DNA of 64,000 nucleotides from G963662605 sp963667005 (GTDB lineage: Bacteria; Bacteroidota; Ignavibacteria; Ignavibacteriales; Ignavibacteriaceae). The position numbers and the translations under genes were made by a program. Positions 1 through 8,242 of the stretch are shown here, piece by piece. The stretch covers positions 1,860,001 through 1,924,000 of the forward strand of contig OY762937.1 in NCBI GenBank assembly GCA_963667005.1. The letters are read 5' to 3'. Position 1 is the first letter of the stretch; the number at the start of each line of letters is the position of its first letter. A model generated the notes under the pieces. That model made no database searches. It was not told the origin of the DNA and saw only the letters and a program-made list of their open reading frames with translations.

Positions 1-1
1 G

Positions 2-232
2 AATAGGATTATCCTTATTGCAATAACCCTGTTTGTTTCATCATCTTTTGCACAGCGATACATGGAAAAACTGAACCGTGGATTTGTGGCTGTTCCGTAC
101 ACGGCCGGCGATTCTGTTTTTCTGAGTTGGCGCTTTTTAGGAACAGATCCTGCGAGTATCGGATTTAACGTTTATAAAAACAATGTTAAGCTTAATGCTG
201 AACTGATAACTATAACGGCGCATTTAGTTTGA
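2..232 (+). pseudogene. Rhamnogalacturonan lyase (PL11), 5' fragment cut by prophage
   Basis: The reading frame is open from the first bases of the window, so the true start lies to the left. It encodes the end of a hydrophobic signal peptide (IAITLFVSSSFAQ), then the typical N-terminal region of polysaccharide lyase family 11: a segment like LNRGFVAVP, SVFLSWRFLGTD and FNVYKNNVKLN. The frame enters the prophage left end at about 220 and stops at TGA 230-232 after three foreign codons (His-Leu-Val). The 3' part of the same gene resumes at 29,083. Joining the two through the shared ATAACGGC gives a continuous frame (LITITASTNFVD). The family cleaves pectin rhamnogalacturonan I; in this lysogen the gene is disrupted. 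Confidence 0.88.
212..219. repeat. Left copy of target-site duplication (ATAACGGC, up to 8 bp)
   Basis: ATAACGGC at 212-219 recurs at 29,083-29,090 on the other side of the insert, and both copies lie in host lyase sequence. Mu-family transposases usually duplicate 5 bp, so some of the 8 identical bases may be chance matches between phage end and target. Confidence 0.8.
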
Positions 233-256
233 GATTTTCCTTAGGTTAGTTTGAGA
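224..256 (+). other. Left-end transposase-binding repeats L1 and L2
   Basis: Two identical 11-mers TTAGTTTGAGA sit at 224-234 and 246-256, 22 bp apart (about two helical turns), directly inside the left junction. The same motif occurs in inverted orientation at the right end (28,935-28,945 exact; 29,041-29,051 and 29,059-29,069 with mismatches). Multiple spaced copies inverted between ends match the layout of MuA-binding sites; the binding itself is inferred. Confidence 0.75.
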
Positions 257-295
257 ATTCGCCGACAAACCAACCTGACACTTTGTCATACCTAT

Positions 296-320
296 AAAAA
301 GGGGCAAAAAGCCCCTTTTT
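296..320. terminator. Bidirectional terminator at prophage left end
   Basis: An A-run leads into GGGGC, an AAAAA loop, GCCCC and a T-run. On the minus strand the hairpin is also followed by T-rich sequence. It immediately follows the methylase stop codon and so ends the leftward late operon, while also shielding it from readthrough out of the lyase gene. Confidence 0.85.
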
Positions 321-1114
321 TAGTAGTTCATAATCAATAATTCAATCGATTTCGGCTTTGTAAACCCGGTTCGATTCTCCAGAACGGCTCCGCAGCTATG
401 CTTAACCGAATCCTTTCGCAAAATACGGAATTTTGAGTACAATTCATTCACTACTGGATGGTCATAATATGAGAGTATAAACCGGCCTTTAATCTTCTTT
501 AAAGCCTTATTCAAACGGATATGATCCTCCCGCTTAAAGTCCACCTCAGAAGTCTTGTAATACTGCTCACAATCCACATACGGAGGGTCTATATAGAATA
601 GTGTATCCTTACTGTCGTACTTTTTGATCAGCTCTTCAAAATCGAGGTGCTCTATCTGCACCTTTTTCAGTCTCACATTGATCGTACCCAAACGCTTCAG
701 GAAAGGCAGCAGTTTCCCGGAAGTTATCTTTGTCGCCTTCACCTGATATCCCCAGCCGCCGCTTCCGGAGAATGATTGGATCCGGTTAGTCGCATAAAGC
801 ATAGCCCGTTCTATATTTGAAACATAATCTTCGTTTTTCAGTCGCTCTTTTGCTTCGGCGTATACTTCCCTCGAGTGCAGCGTCCACTCCATTCGATGCT
901 GAAACTCTGCGAAGTTGTCTCGGATTACCCGGAACAAATTCACCAGATCGCTGTTCTTATCGTTGTATACTTCAAGAAAGGAGTGATCTTTTTTATACAA
1001 GACCCATCCCCCTCCACCGAATACCTCGACATACGTTTTCTCGCGGAAGTCCTCCGGAAAATTCTCGATTATCCATTTTGACAAATAAGATTTGCCACCG
1101 ATGTATGGAATCAT
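320..1114 (-). CDS. DNA adenine N6-methyltransferase, D12 class (Dam-like)
   Basis: A 264-residue protein that transfers methyl from S-adenosylmethionine to adenine N6 in DNA. Visible motifs: PYIGGK at residues 3-8 (the usual N-terminal motif of the D12 class), FGGGG at 32-36 (SAM binding), and DPPY at 176-179 (catalytic motif IV). I place the start at ATG 1114, preceded by a GAGGT ribosome site; the frame is open further upstream to 1228 but that stretch has no family similarity. It is the last gene of the leftward late operon, at the end opposite the repressor, which is where Mu carries its DNA-modification gene mom. It probably protects phage DNA from host restriction. Target specificity cannot be read from the sequence. 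Confidence 0.88.
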   Translation of the reverse strand: MIPYIGGKSYLSKWIIENFPEDFREKTYVEVFGGGGWVLYKKDHSFLEVYNDKNSDLVNLFRVIRDNFAEFQHRMEWTLHSREVYAEAKERLKNEDYVSNIERAMLYATNRIQSFSGSGGWGYQVKATKITSGKLLPFLKRLGTINVRLKKVQIEHLDFEELIKKYDSKDTLFYIDPPYVDCEQYYKTSEVDFKREDHIRLNKALKKIKGRFILSYYDHPVVNELYSKFRILRKDSVKHSCGAVLENRTGFTKPKSIELLIMNY

Positions 1115-1205
1115 AAAATACCTCGTGTAAAAAATTTTGAAATTTGTATCTTTACTCGAGGCTTTTATTAATTCTTTCTGCAGGAGGGAATTGATAAAAT
1201 TCTCC

Positions 1206-1270
1206 GGGACAGTGTCCGGTTCGAACAAGTGTGCGCCCTACAAAGGGCTTACATCTACCGGCGCTGTCCC
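1206..1270 (-). other. Structured leader/intercistronic RNA upstream of the methylase
   Basis: On the minus strand GGGACAG (1264-1270) pairs with CTGTCCC (1206-1212), with a further CCGG/CCGG pairing inside and an inner GCCCT-TTGT-AGGGC hairpin (1235-1248). It fills most of the 163-nt gap between the tail-tip gene stop (1278) and the methylase start (1114). In Mu, translation of mom is controlled through an RNA structure relieved by Com. A comparable role here is inference, and no Com-like zinc protein was recognised. Confidence 0.45.
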
Positions 1271-1277
1271 TCTGGTT

Positions 1278-2678
1278 TTAAACCTGAATTAACTTAATAA
1301 CTGTTGTCTCATTGAACTCATCCTGGGTAATTTTCTTAGCCTTAAGCGCAGTATCATAACCTGTAATGTTGAACAAAGTGTCGAAGGTATAGTCACATTC
1401 GTTAAGGGCAGCAATATACATGTTACGAGCTTTACTAATCATACTCCAAGTATCGTCCCCGACAACTTGCCAAAACATCTTTTTTGTTTTATTTAGGGAT
1501 GAATAAAAGTTACTACCGGATTGATTTGTTGTAAAAAGCCAAACAACATTCCCAATTCCTGAATAATATTGAGGAACTAAAACTGCAAAGCCCTTACGAT
1601 TTAAAGAATTATCCGGTTGGCCTGATAGCACTCCGCCCTTATTAGAAATATATATTTCTTCAATATCGTCTGAATTAGTACAATCTCCATATTCAACTGT
1701 TTGTACTATTTTAGCCTCTCCGGGAGCTCCTTTAATGTAGAGCTTCATCCCCTTAACGGCTTGCGAGTAATCACATTGAATAGATGTATCTTTAAGAATA
1801 TCATGATCAGTAATCGTCTTTACCGGAAATGTATTTGAATAGCTGCGGCTCAAACAGTAAAATGTTCGCTTGGATTGTTCGTAAAAGCCGGTACAACCCA
1901 ACATATTCAGAATATCTTTAATTGTATCAATTCCATTTGTATACCAATTTGCATTGAGTCCTGTTCCTGTGTTGAAGAAAAAAGAGGTCTGCATCATAAA
2001 CTGCGATGCTGGCACTTGCCACCGGTCAAGTGTTCCGTCAATTTTGGGAAAAAGGTAATATGAATCCCAATAGATATTGCTCATAAGAACTACTTTTTCA
2101 ACAGGAAGAACTTTTAATATTATTGCTTTTATCGCATCCGTCAGCTTTATATAGCTGATCCCCGTACTTAAATTGGTGCTTGAAAAAGCTATTGCCTTAG
2201 CAACGACATCGGCATCTTGAGCAACATTTATTTCTTTCAGTTTCGCAAAATTGCTTAGTATGGTTATTTCAATCCCAAGGAATTCATAATCAATAGTTTT
2301 ATTTTTCTTATCCAGAAAACCACGAAAATATTCATGCCCATTTTTATACACAGTGGCAGAAGCGTCATAATAAGTAATTATATCCAACAACTTAAATAGT
2401 GTGTAGTTGTAATCATCGTCGGTGAACGGATCGTCGGAGAAAGGATTCGGATATTGTTGAGTTTTTGAATACCAAACACGAGCGTTTATAAGGGACAATT
2501 TAATCTTAACATTTTCCGGATACATCACTGTTTCGCGAGTATCATCACTTCCGAACTCAAAAGGCTTCCAATCTACAATAGTAACAGATAAATCAGTTCT
2601 ATCGCTGATACCTGAAAACTCAATCTGTATTTTATATAAATCGCCATTTAAATTTTTTGTCTCTGCCGTAATAATCAT
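1278..2678 (-). CDS. Putative tail-tip / baseplate hub protein
   Basis: A 466-residue protein that I do not recognise from a specific family motif. It follows the tape measure directly (4-nt overlap, ATGA type), the position of distal tail or tail-hub proteins in siphophages and Mu-like phages. It is rich in beta-strand-like alternation and aromatic residues (many Tyr and Trp), with no signal peptide, membrane segment or collagen-like repeat. It is the only sizeable structural gene left of the tape measure, so host recognition may depend on it or on genes further upstream. Function is assigned from position only. Confidence 0.5.
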   Translation of the reverse strand: MIITAETKNLNGDLYKIQIEFSGISDRTDLSVTIVDWKPFEFGSDDTRETVMYPENVKIKLSLINARVWYSKTQQYPNPFSDDPFTDDDYNYTLFKLLDIITYYDASATVYKNGHEYFRGFLDKKNKTIDYEFLGIEITILSNFAKLKEINVAQDADVVAKAIAFSSTNLSTGISYIKLTDAIKAIILKVLPVEKVVLMSNIYWDSYYLFPKIDGTLDRWQVPASQFMMQTSFFFNTGTGLNANWYTNGIDTIKDILNMLGCTGFYEQSKRTFYCLSRSYSNTFPVKTITDHDILKDTSIQCDYSQAVKGMKLYIKGAPGEAKIVQTVEYGDCTNSDDIEEIYISNKGGVLSGQPDNSLNRKGFAVLVPQYYSGIGNVVWLFTTNQSGSNFYSSLNKTKKMFWQVVGDDTWSMISKARNMYIAALNECDYTFDTLFNITGYDTALKAKKITQDEFNETTVIKLIQV

Positions 2679-4387
2679 AGTGTATTATCAGCCAGCCTTT
2701 TTTCTACATTCTTCTGAGTCCAATAAAAATCTTCACCATTAATGGCCAACCCTCTATTTTTCATAACAGTCGTCAGCGCATCTATTTTGTCAGCCACGAT
2801 GTTTCTTGAATAATTTCCAGAAGCACTTTTTGTTAGGCCAAAACCCGGATTATTTATACCGGTACTTATCGGAATTGAGTCTGGAATGACAACACCCTCG
2901 ATTGTGCTCGCCCCGGGGAGTAGGTTCAAACCGAGATTTACAAGGTATTGAAAAACCTGGTCGTTGATGATATCCGCTAATTTCTGTAATGCTGTTTGCT
3001 TTACAGATTCCCATGTCGCTTCAGCTATTTGTCCAATGTTCTTATGTCCATCCGCCCAAGAAACAATAAAAGTGTTCAGCCCTTGTTTTACAAAATCGAA
3101 ATAATTTGATACGAAAGACTGCACCTCCTTCAATCTTTTGCGATTGGCCTCTCTCTCTTTTTCCTGTGAGTCTTGAATAATTTTGGTAACTACTTCGTCT
3201 ACTGTTTTGGCACTTGTTGCTGCATCAGAGTCCAACATTGCGCCTATTTGATTAGAAACGGAGTGCAGATATCCACCCTTTTCTATAAAAACGTGGGTGC
3301 TTTCATCTGAGAGCTGGGGGTTGGGCTGCATGTCATCAAGAATTTTTTTCCGTAGATCAAGCAGCTCGTTTATTTCCTTTTGAACTTTCGTCTGCTGAAG
3401 AAGTATACCAACTTGTTTCAACGACGATTCATTGTTCTGTTTGTTGGAAATTCCGATCAATTCATTATAATGGCTCATCTCATTATATTTAACAATAAGT
3501 TTCCCAATGGTCTTTTCCATCGCTGAGTATTTTTCTTCCTTCGGTATCCCGGCTGACTCAATTAAAGACTTATCCCGCTTTATCCATAGGTCAAGAAAGT
3601 GAATATACTCTGGATCCTTAATGGTGGTTTTTTTCTTCTCCAGAAGAGACACTTCATTTTGTAAATTTTTTAAATATCCTACATCTCCCTCCGCTTTTGC
3701 TAAGGCAGACCATTTATTCATTAAGTCGGTATACTTTTCTAATTCAGCATCACTCATTTTCCCGAAAGAGGAGACGAGCGGTAAATTAGTAAATATAGAT
3801 AATACCCCGCCATATTTTTTGGTCATTTCAGAAGTCATTTCTGAAAGCTCAGATTCGATATCAGATTTTTTTCGACTAAGCTGTGCAATAGTTAAATTCT
3901 TATAACTCTCTGCGAGCTCATCAACTTTTTTAGACTGATCTTCAATTTTTTTTGTCGAATCAGAAAACAATCCCGGGAGTACGTTAAGTAAAAACATCAG
4001 TCCGTTTATTGCAAGCATCACTCCGCCTGGTCCCATAATGCTCTCCATGGCCAGCGCACCGAGTGATTTCCCGGCACCGCTGGCAGCAGTTTTAGCGTCT
4101 ATCAATCCTCTTACTACCATGGGGATATTGTTCGCGATGCTCATCATGCCCATTCTAAAATTAACAATAAACATATCAGCATCACCCAGCGCCCAGCCCA
4201 TTTGTCCGATCGCATTGTTCATTTGCGAAAGCCCTGCAGTCCCGGCTTGAGTTGCCTGAGGTAAACTTTTCGTTGTGGTACGAAGTTTGGCAAGCTGTTC
4301 ATCTGTCAACTTAATATTGGCGGCGACAGTCTGCTGCCCCTCGATCTGAAGTAGTATCTTTATTTCTTGACTTATGGTATCTGACAT
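2675..4387 (-). CDS. Tail length tape-measure protein
   Basis: A 570-residue protein. The N-terminal 80 residues are polar and helical, followed by a glycine-rich hydrophobic region (about 75-145, including MGPGGVMLAINGLMFLLNVLPG) and then long Lys/Glu-rich coiled-coil stretches, the usual tape-measure composition. It sits just after a tail-chaperone pair with a frameshift site, the near-universal position of tape measures. The short length implies a fairly short tail, if the usual scaling of tape length to tail length holds. The start overlaps nothing upstream; the stop overlaps the tail-tip gene start. Confidence 0.75.
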   Translation of the reverse strand: MSDTISQEIKILLQIEGQQTVAANIKLTDEQLAKLRTTTKSLPQATQAGTAGLSQMNNAIGQMGWALGDADMFIVNFRMGMMSIANNIPMVVRGLIDAKTAASGAGKSLGALAMESIMGPGGVMLAINGLMFLLNVLPGLFSDSTKKIEDQSKKVDELAESYKNLTIAQLSRKKSDIESELSEMTSEMTKKYGGVLSIFTNLPLVSSFGKMSDAELEKYTDLMNKWSALAKAEGDVGYLKNLQNEVSLLEKKKTTIKDPEYIHFLDLWIKRDKSLIESAGIPKEEKYSAMEKTIGKLIVKYNEMSHYNELIGISNKQNNESSLKQVGILLQQTKVQKEINELLDLRKKILDDMQPNPQLSDESTHVFIEKGGYLHSVSNQIGAMLDSDAATSAKTVDEVVTKIIQDSQEKEREANRKRLKEVQSFVSNYFDFVKQGLNTFIVSWADGHKNIGQIAEATWESVKQTALQKLADIINDQVFQYLVNLGLNLLPGASTIEGVVIPDSIPISTGINNPGFGLTKSASGNYSRNIVADKIDALTTVMKNRGLAINGEDFYWTQKNVEKRLADNTL

Positions 4388-4389
4388 GG

Positions 4390-4928
4390 TTAAAGCGATG
4401 CGTATTGTTCGTTGATGTTATCTATCCGGAGCCGGTAGTAAAAAAAGTAAATCCATTCTATTTTTTGCTCAAGCACCTTATCGAGCCTTGACACGTCTTT
4501 TTGAGCAACCTGAAAAAGTATATGATCAAACTCCCAGCCTATGTCTGGGGAGTAGCTTCTTCTTGCGCCATACTTATCTTCTGAGAGTTTCGCATTGCTT
4601 TCCTCTTCTCTAATAAGTTCGCGAAATAGCTCTCCCCACCTGTTAAAAAATCTGTGTAGTCTAAGGCGAGCTCGGCAATCATTTCTAATTTTTGCTCAAT
4701 ACGGATAGCATCTTCAAGTCCTTCAGGTAGGGCGCTGCCGTCGTAAGCGATAAGAGCATCTTTCAACAACTCCCATGGCTCTATTGATACGGTGAGTTGC
4801 AGCTGCTCATCTTTTTTGCCGGCGTTTACGTATGCTGCAAATTTCTTCATGAATGCGCCGGTCATCTGAGGGAACGGCTTTAACCAGTAACGGTTGCCGT
4901 TTATTTCCCAAATCATCTTATCTGGCAT
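4390..4928 (-). CDS. Tail assembly chaperone, -1 frameshift fusion (G-GT-like)
   Basis: In the -1 frame the sequence is open from before the slippery site to TAA at 4390-4392, just upstream of the tape measure start. Slippage at T_TTT_TTA (4644-4650, codons 94-95) would replace the last 35 residues of the short form with about 85 residues, including EFDHILFQVAQKD and a Tyr/Phe-rich end. Without frameshifting, roughly 150 nt before the tape measure would have no gene. The long form is the expected GT-type partner that recruits the tape measure. Product ratio cannot be predicted. Confidence 0.7.
4539..4928 (-). CDS. Tail assembly chaperone (short form, G-like)
   Basis: A 129-residue small acidic protein located directly before the tape measure. 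By position and by its frameshift signal it is the equivalent of lambda G / Mu gp41, which coats the tape measure during tail assembly. The N-terminus (MIWEINGNRYWLKPF) resembles the strand-rich start common in these chaperones. The start codon overlaps the end of the upstream gene by 11 nt. Family membership is inferred from synteny and recoding rather than from a diagnostic motif. Confidence 0.65.
   Translation of the reverse strand: MPDKMIWEINGNRYWLKPFPQMTGAFMKKFAAYVNAGKKDEQLQLTVSIEPWELLKDALIAYDGSALPEGLEDAIRIEQKLEMIAELALDYTDFLTGGESYFANLLEKRKAMRNSQKISMAQEEATPQT
4644..4650 (-). promoter_or_regulatory. Programmed -1 ribosomal frameshift site (U_UUU_UUA)
   Basis: The heptamer TTTTTTA is in the canonical X_XXY_YYZ register of the chaperone frame (GAT TTT TTA), the same sequence class as retroviral gag-pol slippery sites. 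It is followed by a -1 frame open to the tape measure. Confidence 0.7.
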
Positions 4929-5784
4929 TAATTAAACTCCTGTCTTGTTCATTTCTGGTAAAAACGTAATACAAAATTTTTTTATTCATCTCCGGGAATT
5001 CATTCTTGAGTATGTTGGCAACAAAGTGCGCCGCGTTGGGATCATCCTTATAACCCCAGAGATGCGTGTACCCATAATAATTGGCCATGCGGTTATCTTC
5101 ATTTTCCCAAACCTCGAGCGGATTGACCTTATAGAACTCAGCGCTGGCCGCGAGCGAGTATTGTTCAAATACGCAGCTGAAGAATTTTTTCATAACATCG
5201 TCAAACTGATCAAATAACTCCGGCCGGTCATTCATCCATAGAATCAACTTGTCCGCTTCGGTCGTGTACCGTTTAATAAAATCAATATCGTTACCGCCGA
5301 ATATTCCGCAGTTTAAAGCTGCTTTAATGGGAGTATATAGCAAGTTTGATTCATAACCCCAGTCCTTAATCATTTTGACAGCTTCCGGATAGAACGCGTG
5401 CTTTCGAAAATTTTCTTTGTGCTGACAAACGAGTTTTGCATGCAGCATCTCTGGCCGCAGCGTTTTCAAAAACACGTCATAATCCAAATGGAGAAATGGT
5501 TCATCCTGAAGCATGTAAGCAAGTATTTTCCCTGCAGCCCAAAATTTCGGATTGATATTATCCAACGCTTCAAGCGACGTATCAACTTTATCGAATATGC
5601 CGAGCGGTTCAAACATTGCCTTGCCGTCACAGTCAGTGATCAACTCGACTGAATCAAATAAGCGCCGAGCGTAAGAAACGCTCAGCGCTAAACAGTTAAT
5701 CATGAACATGTTGGTTAAGCTGCCGTGAAGCTTGCCATTGTTATCCCGGTAAGGCTTAGTCCAAAATGAGTAAATTGCTTTCAT
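4918..5784 (-). CDS. DUF6734-like putative glycosyltransferase
   Basis: A 288-residue protein beginning MKAIYSFWTKP, with an LHLDYDVF segment near residue 100 that looks like the DXD metal/nucleotide-sugar motif of GT-A glycosyltransferases. It also has a later LNCGIFGGND segment of the kind seen around the acceptor site in related proteins. No membrane segment is present. It lies inside the tail gene cluster between the chaperone and a structural gene, so its product may glycosylate a virion protein or the host envelope. Enzymatic function is inferred from motif and family resemblance only. Confidence 0.55.
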   Translation of the reverse strand: MKAIYSFWTKPYRDNNGKLHGSLTNMFMINCLALSVSYARRLFDSVELITDCDGKAMFEPLGIFDKVDTSLEALDNINPKFWAAGKILAYMLQDEPFLHLDYDVFLKTLRPEMLHAKLVCQHKENFRKHAFYPEAVKMIKDWGYESNLLYTPIKAALNCGIFGGNDIDFIKRYTTEADKLILWMNDRPELFDQFDDVMKKFFSCVFEQYSLAASAEFYKVNPLEVWENEDNRMANYYGYTHLWGYKDDPNAAHFVANILKNEFPEMNKKILYYVFTRNEQDRSLINAR

Positions 5785-5786
5785 TA

Positions 5787-6326
5787 TTATACTATCGACC
5801 CGGCAAGTGATCCACCACTTCCAGCGACACTTGAATTCGTCCCGTCATTCCAGGGCAAAGGTAGTGCTCCAAAAGGATTTCCGTCAATACAATCTCGCAA
5901 ATTCTTTACAGACCTTTTTCCGATGATTTTTATTGTACCACCTTCTTCAGCTGTTGGCTTCAATGTTCCTTCAATCTGCACTTTCACATCTTTAACCCAG
6001 GTTTTGACGTTTTCGAGAAAAAAGTAGCAAACTTGATTATTGAGTTTTTCCAATTCATACAAATCGTAAAACTGTAATGCCGAGATCGTCAATGTTATGT
6101 CAAATCCACGGGAGTGATCTGTTCCATCGATCAAGCCCTGATTGCGGCCTTTAAATTCAAGAGTCACACCGGCTTTTTCGATAAGCCCCATATTCCGCAA
6201 TTGTGAGGCTTGAACGTTCCCGGCGATAAAGAAGTCTGTCGTTCTTGCAACGAAAACGTTGGTAATAACTTCACTGACAACCCTGTCATTGTTTTTTGAG
6301 ATATTTATTCCTGTAGCTCCCATCAT
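5787..6326 (-). CDS. Putative tail tube / major tail protein
   Basis: About 179 residues from the ATG pair at 6321-6326, preceded by a GAAAGGA ribosome site; the frame is open further upstream but lacks a ribosome site there. The C-terminus is Gly/Ser-rich (GSGGSLAGS). Position, two genes before the chaperones and tape measure, is where phages usually encode the tail tube, and the size fits. No sheath protein is seen nearby, so a non-contractile tail is more likely. I recognise no diagnostic motif. Confidence 0.45.
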   Translation of the reverse strand: MMGATGINISKNNDRVVSEVITNVFVARTTDFFIAGNVQASQLRNMGLIEKAGVTLEFKGRNQGLIDGTDHSRGFDITLTISALQFYDLYELEKLNNQVCYFFLENVKTWVKDVKVQIEGTLKPTAEEGGTIKIIGKRSVKNLRDCIDGNPFGALPLPWNDGTNSSVAGSGGSLAGSIV

Positions 6327-6346
6327 TTTCCTTTCGTTTTTTAATT

Positions 6347-7060
6347 TTAGCCTATCGGATTTCCGTCTGTCCAGATCGTTGTTACCGCATCCCAATGCCC
6401 GGCTCCGACTGCTGCTTTAAAGTTAGCCTTTGTCGCAGCATATGCCGGTAAAACAACATCGGTCAAGTTCGCCCCAGTAAAATCACTACCATCAATCACT
6501 GCATCAGTAAAATTAGTACCGGATAAATCGCATCCACCGAAATTACAGTTGATAAAGTGAGCAAATGGACAATAATTATTTACAAAGGATGCATTACTGA
6601 ATACACAATCGAGGAATTTCGAAAAATTAAAAGCGATGCTGTCAAAGTTACAGCTGCTGAAATCAATAACTCGAAAAGTTGAGAAATAAGCCTCATTGGC
6701 GTTGCCTGTTGAACCGGACATATCACCGCCAAGTACGGTTATTGCAGATAATATGCTATCTCTGAAATCAACCCCCGGGGCATTTATTCCAGTAATTGTG
6801 ATACCCTGCAGATCAAGTTGGCAATATCCACTGATAACGATATCATGAGCCGGGCCGTGAAAACCGACCGCCACGAAATCCTTTCTTTGTGCATCTTTAA
6901 TGATTGCGCCCGGAAAGATTAACACGATATACGTGTTGTCAGCTGCGGCATCAGTAATACTGTCGAGAACTTCCTGCAGGCTTTGCCCGGGATAACAGTA
7001 CTTCATTCGCTTTACTTCGCTGATTTCAATTTTCTGAATACCAGCAATGATAGTCTCCAT
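6347..7060 (-). CDS. Pentapeptide-repeat protein
   Basis: A 237-residue protein. From about residue 125 the sequence repeats five-residue units with a central Phe or Leu (for example FSSCNFDSIAF, CNFGGCDLSGTNF, SDFTGANLTD), the hallmark of the right-handed quadrilateral beta-helix. The first 100 residues form a separate domain with no repeats. It starts on the last base of the stop of the upstream gene (7060) and lies in the tail operon. Some pentapeptide proteins mimic DNA and protect gyrase, but within a virion gene block a structural or adhesin role is equally possible. Confidence 0.75.
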   Translation of the reverse strand: METIIAGIQKIEISEVKRMKYCYPGQSLQEVLDSITDAAADNTYIVLIFPGAIIKDAQRKDFVAVGFHGPAHDIVISGYCQLDLQGITITGINAPGVDFRDSILSAITVLGGDMSGSTGNANEAYFSTFRVIDFSSCNFDSIAFNFSKFLDCVFSNASFVNNYCPFAHFINCNFGGCDLSGTNFTDAVIDGSDFTGANLTDVVLPAYAATKANFKAAVGAGHWDAVTTIWTDGNPIG

Positions 7061-7746
7061 TATCTCAACGCTCCTTTCAGGCTTACCGTTGAAGCCCCGG
7101 TTACGGACATTTTGAACTTAACGTACTTCGCTCTGTTCTCGATATCGAAGTGAGAAATCTTCACACCGTCCGCTGTTGCGGTATCAATCTTCGTGTAGTC
7201 GCTAAAATGAATAGCGTCAACACTGACTGCATATTCAAGAAGCACTGAAGCTTCAGTTGAAGCTGCGAGCATCATGCTGAGAATGAGCAGCTTGTAATTT
7301 GCCGGCAGCTTTACAACTGCGCTCTCAACGGTTGTTCCGTTCGTTTTAGCAACAGCTGCAATAATATCCAACGGAGCGTATTCGCCATTCACCAATGTGA
7401 ACACGATAATATTCGGAATGCCGAGCAGGTCACGCAGATAAGCAACAAACGTGCTCTGCGTGTTATGTGCTGCCGGATATTCCAAATCAGCCAGCAAGTC
7501 CTGAAGAGCAGCTTCATCGCTGTCTACATCCGGATCAAGTCCGTACTCTACCATCTTGTCGGCCACTTTGTCCCAAAAGTCACCGGTGCTATACTGCTTG
7601 GTGGCGTGGTCGCTTTTCAAAACGAGTTCTTTCGTAACGTCAACCGCTGTAGTTCTCCATGTCGCTGAAGTGTTGGCTGTCTGGAATCCTTCAACCTTAA
7701 GCTGCTGCAGAGCATCAACGGTGTCGTAAAATTGTTGTTTTTGCAT
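7060..7746 (-). CDS. Virion-associated protein of unknown function
   Basis: A 228-residue soluble protein beginning MQKQQFYDTVDALQQ. The first half is acidic and helical; the C-terminal 80 residues are strand-rich (LLEYAVSVDAIHFSDYTKID... VKFKMSVTGASTVSLKGAL), resembling a small beta-sandwich as in many fibre-tip or head-decoration domains. It is tightly linked to the pentapeptide-repeat gene downstream. No family is recognised; a structural role is inferred from the operon. Confidence 0.45.
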   Translation of the reverse strand: MQKQQFYDTVDALQQLKVEGFQTANTSATWRTTAVDVTKELVLKSDHATKQYSTGDFWDKVADKMVEYGLDPDVDSDEAALQDLLADLEYPAAHNTQSTFVAYLRDLLGIPNIIVFTLVNGEYAPLDIIAAVAKTNGTTVESAVVKLPANYKLLILSMMLAASTEASVLLEYAVSVDAIHFSDYTKIDTATADGVKISHFDIENRAKYVKFKMSVTGASTVSLKGALR

Positions 7747-7756
7747 AATTAAATCC

Positions 7757-8242
7757 TTAATGAATTAATGACATAATAGTTAAAGTCAAAACCACGATTC
7801 CGGAAACGGTATAACAAACAATGGCAAGTGGCGAAGAGTACCAGGGCGTATCCGGAATAATCGTTTTTGTAATCTCTGTGTATACCGAATCAACCTGCCG
7901 TTCTTTTTCCTTAAGTACATAGCCGATAAGCTCTGCTGTATAATTGCCGCTGCTGTCTATTTTAACGGCAATTGTAGCATCTATTAAAGAGTCTTTAACG
8001 GTGCCGGTAAAGATCTCTTCATTTCCGGTTGAATCTTTTTTCACCAGGGCAGTCGTTGCGTGCACCGGTTTCTTTTCAATCGTGACAACCGGTGTACCGG
8101 CAACATATTTTTGAGTAACCTGAGTCGTTTCCTTTGCCGCCGGTGCTGTTTTTTTTCCGCATCCGCACCCGGGTGAAGAAACGAATAACAAACCTGCTGC
8201 AATAACAACAACACCGATTATCAAAAGCCTATAATCTTTCAT
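7757..8242 (-). CDS. Membrane-anchored lysis-cassette protein, possibly spanin-like
   Basis: A 161-residue protein with a hydrophobic N-terminal segment (residues 5-24) followed by SSPGCGCG, which might act as a lipobox-like cysteine site. A Thr/Lys-rich region follows, and a second hydrophobic segment lies at the C-terminus (about 138-160). It overlaps the end of the amidase gene by 4 nt. Phages of Gram-negative hosts often place an envelope-spanning spanin next to the endolysin, and a double-anchored protein with a periplasmic middle would fit. No sequence family is recognised. Confidence 0.45.
   Translation of the reverse strand: MKDYRLLIIGVVVIAAGLLFVSSPGCGCGKKTAPAAKETTQVTQKYVAGTPVVTIEKKPVHATTALVKKDSTGNEEIFTGTVKDSLIDATIAVKIDSSGNYTAELIGYVLKEKERQVDSVYTEITKTIIPDTPWYSSPLAIVCYTVSGIVVLTLTIMSLIH

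Noticed and set aside
1206..1270. Possible tRNA (7-bp acceptor-like stem and a TTCGAAC heptamer)
   Set aside because: Only about 65 nt long, the T-stem does not pair, and the presumed anticodon hairpin has a 4-nt loop. Treated as a regulatory structure.
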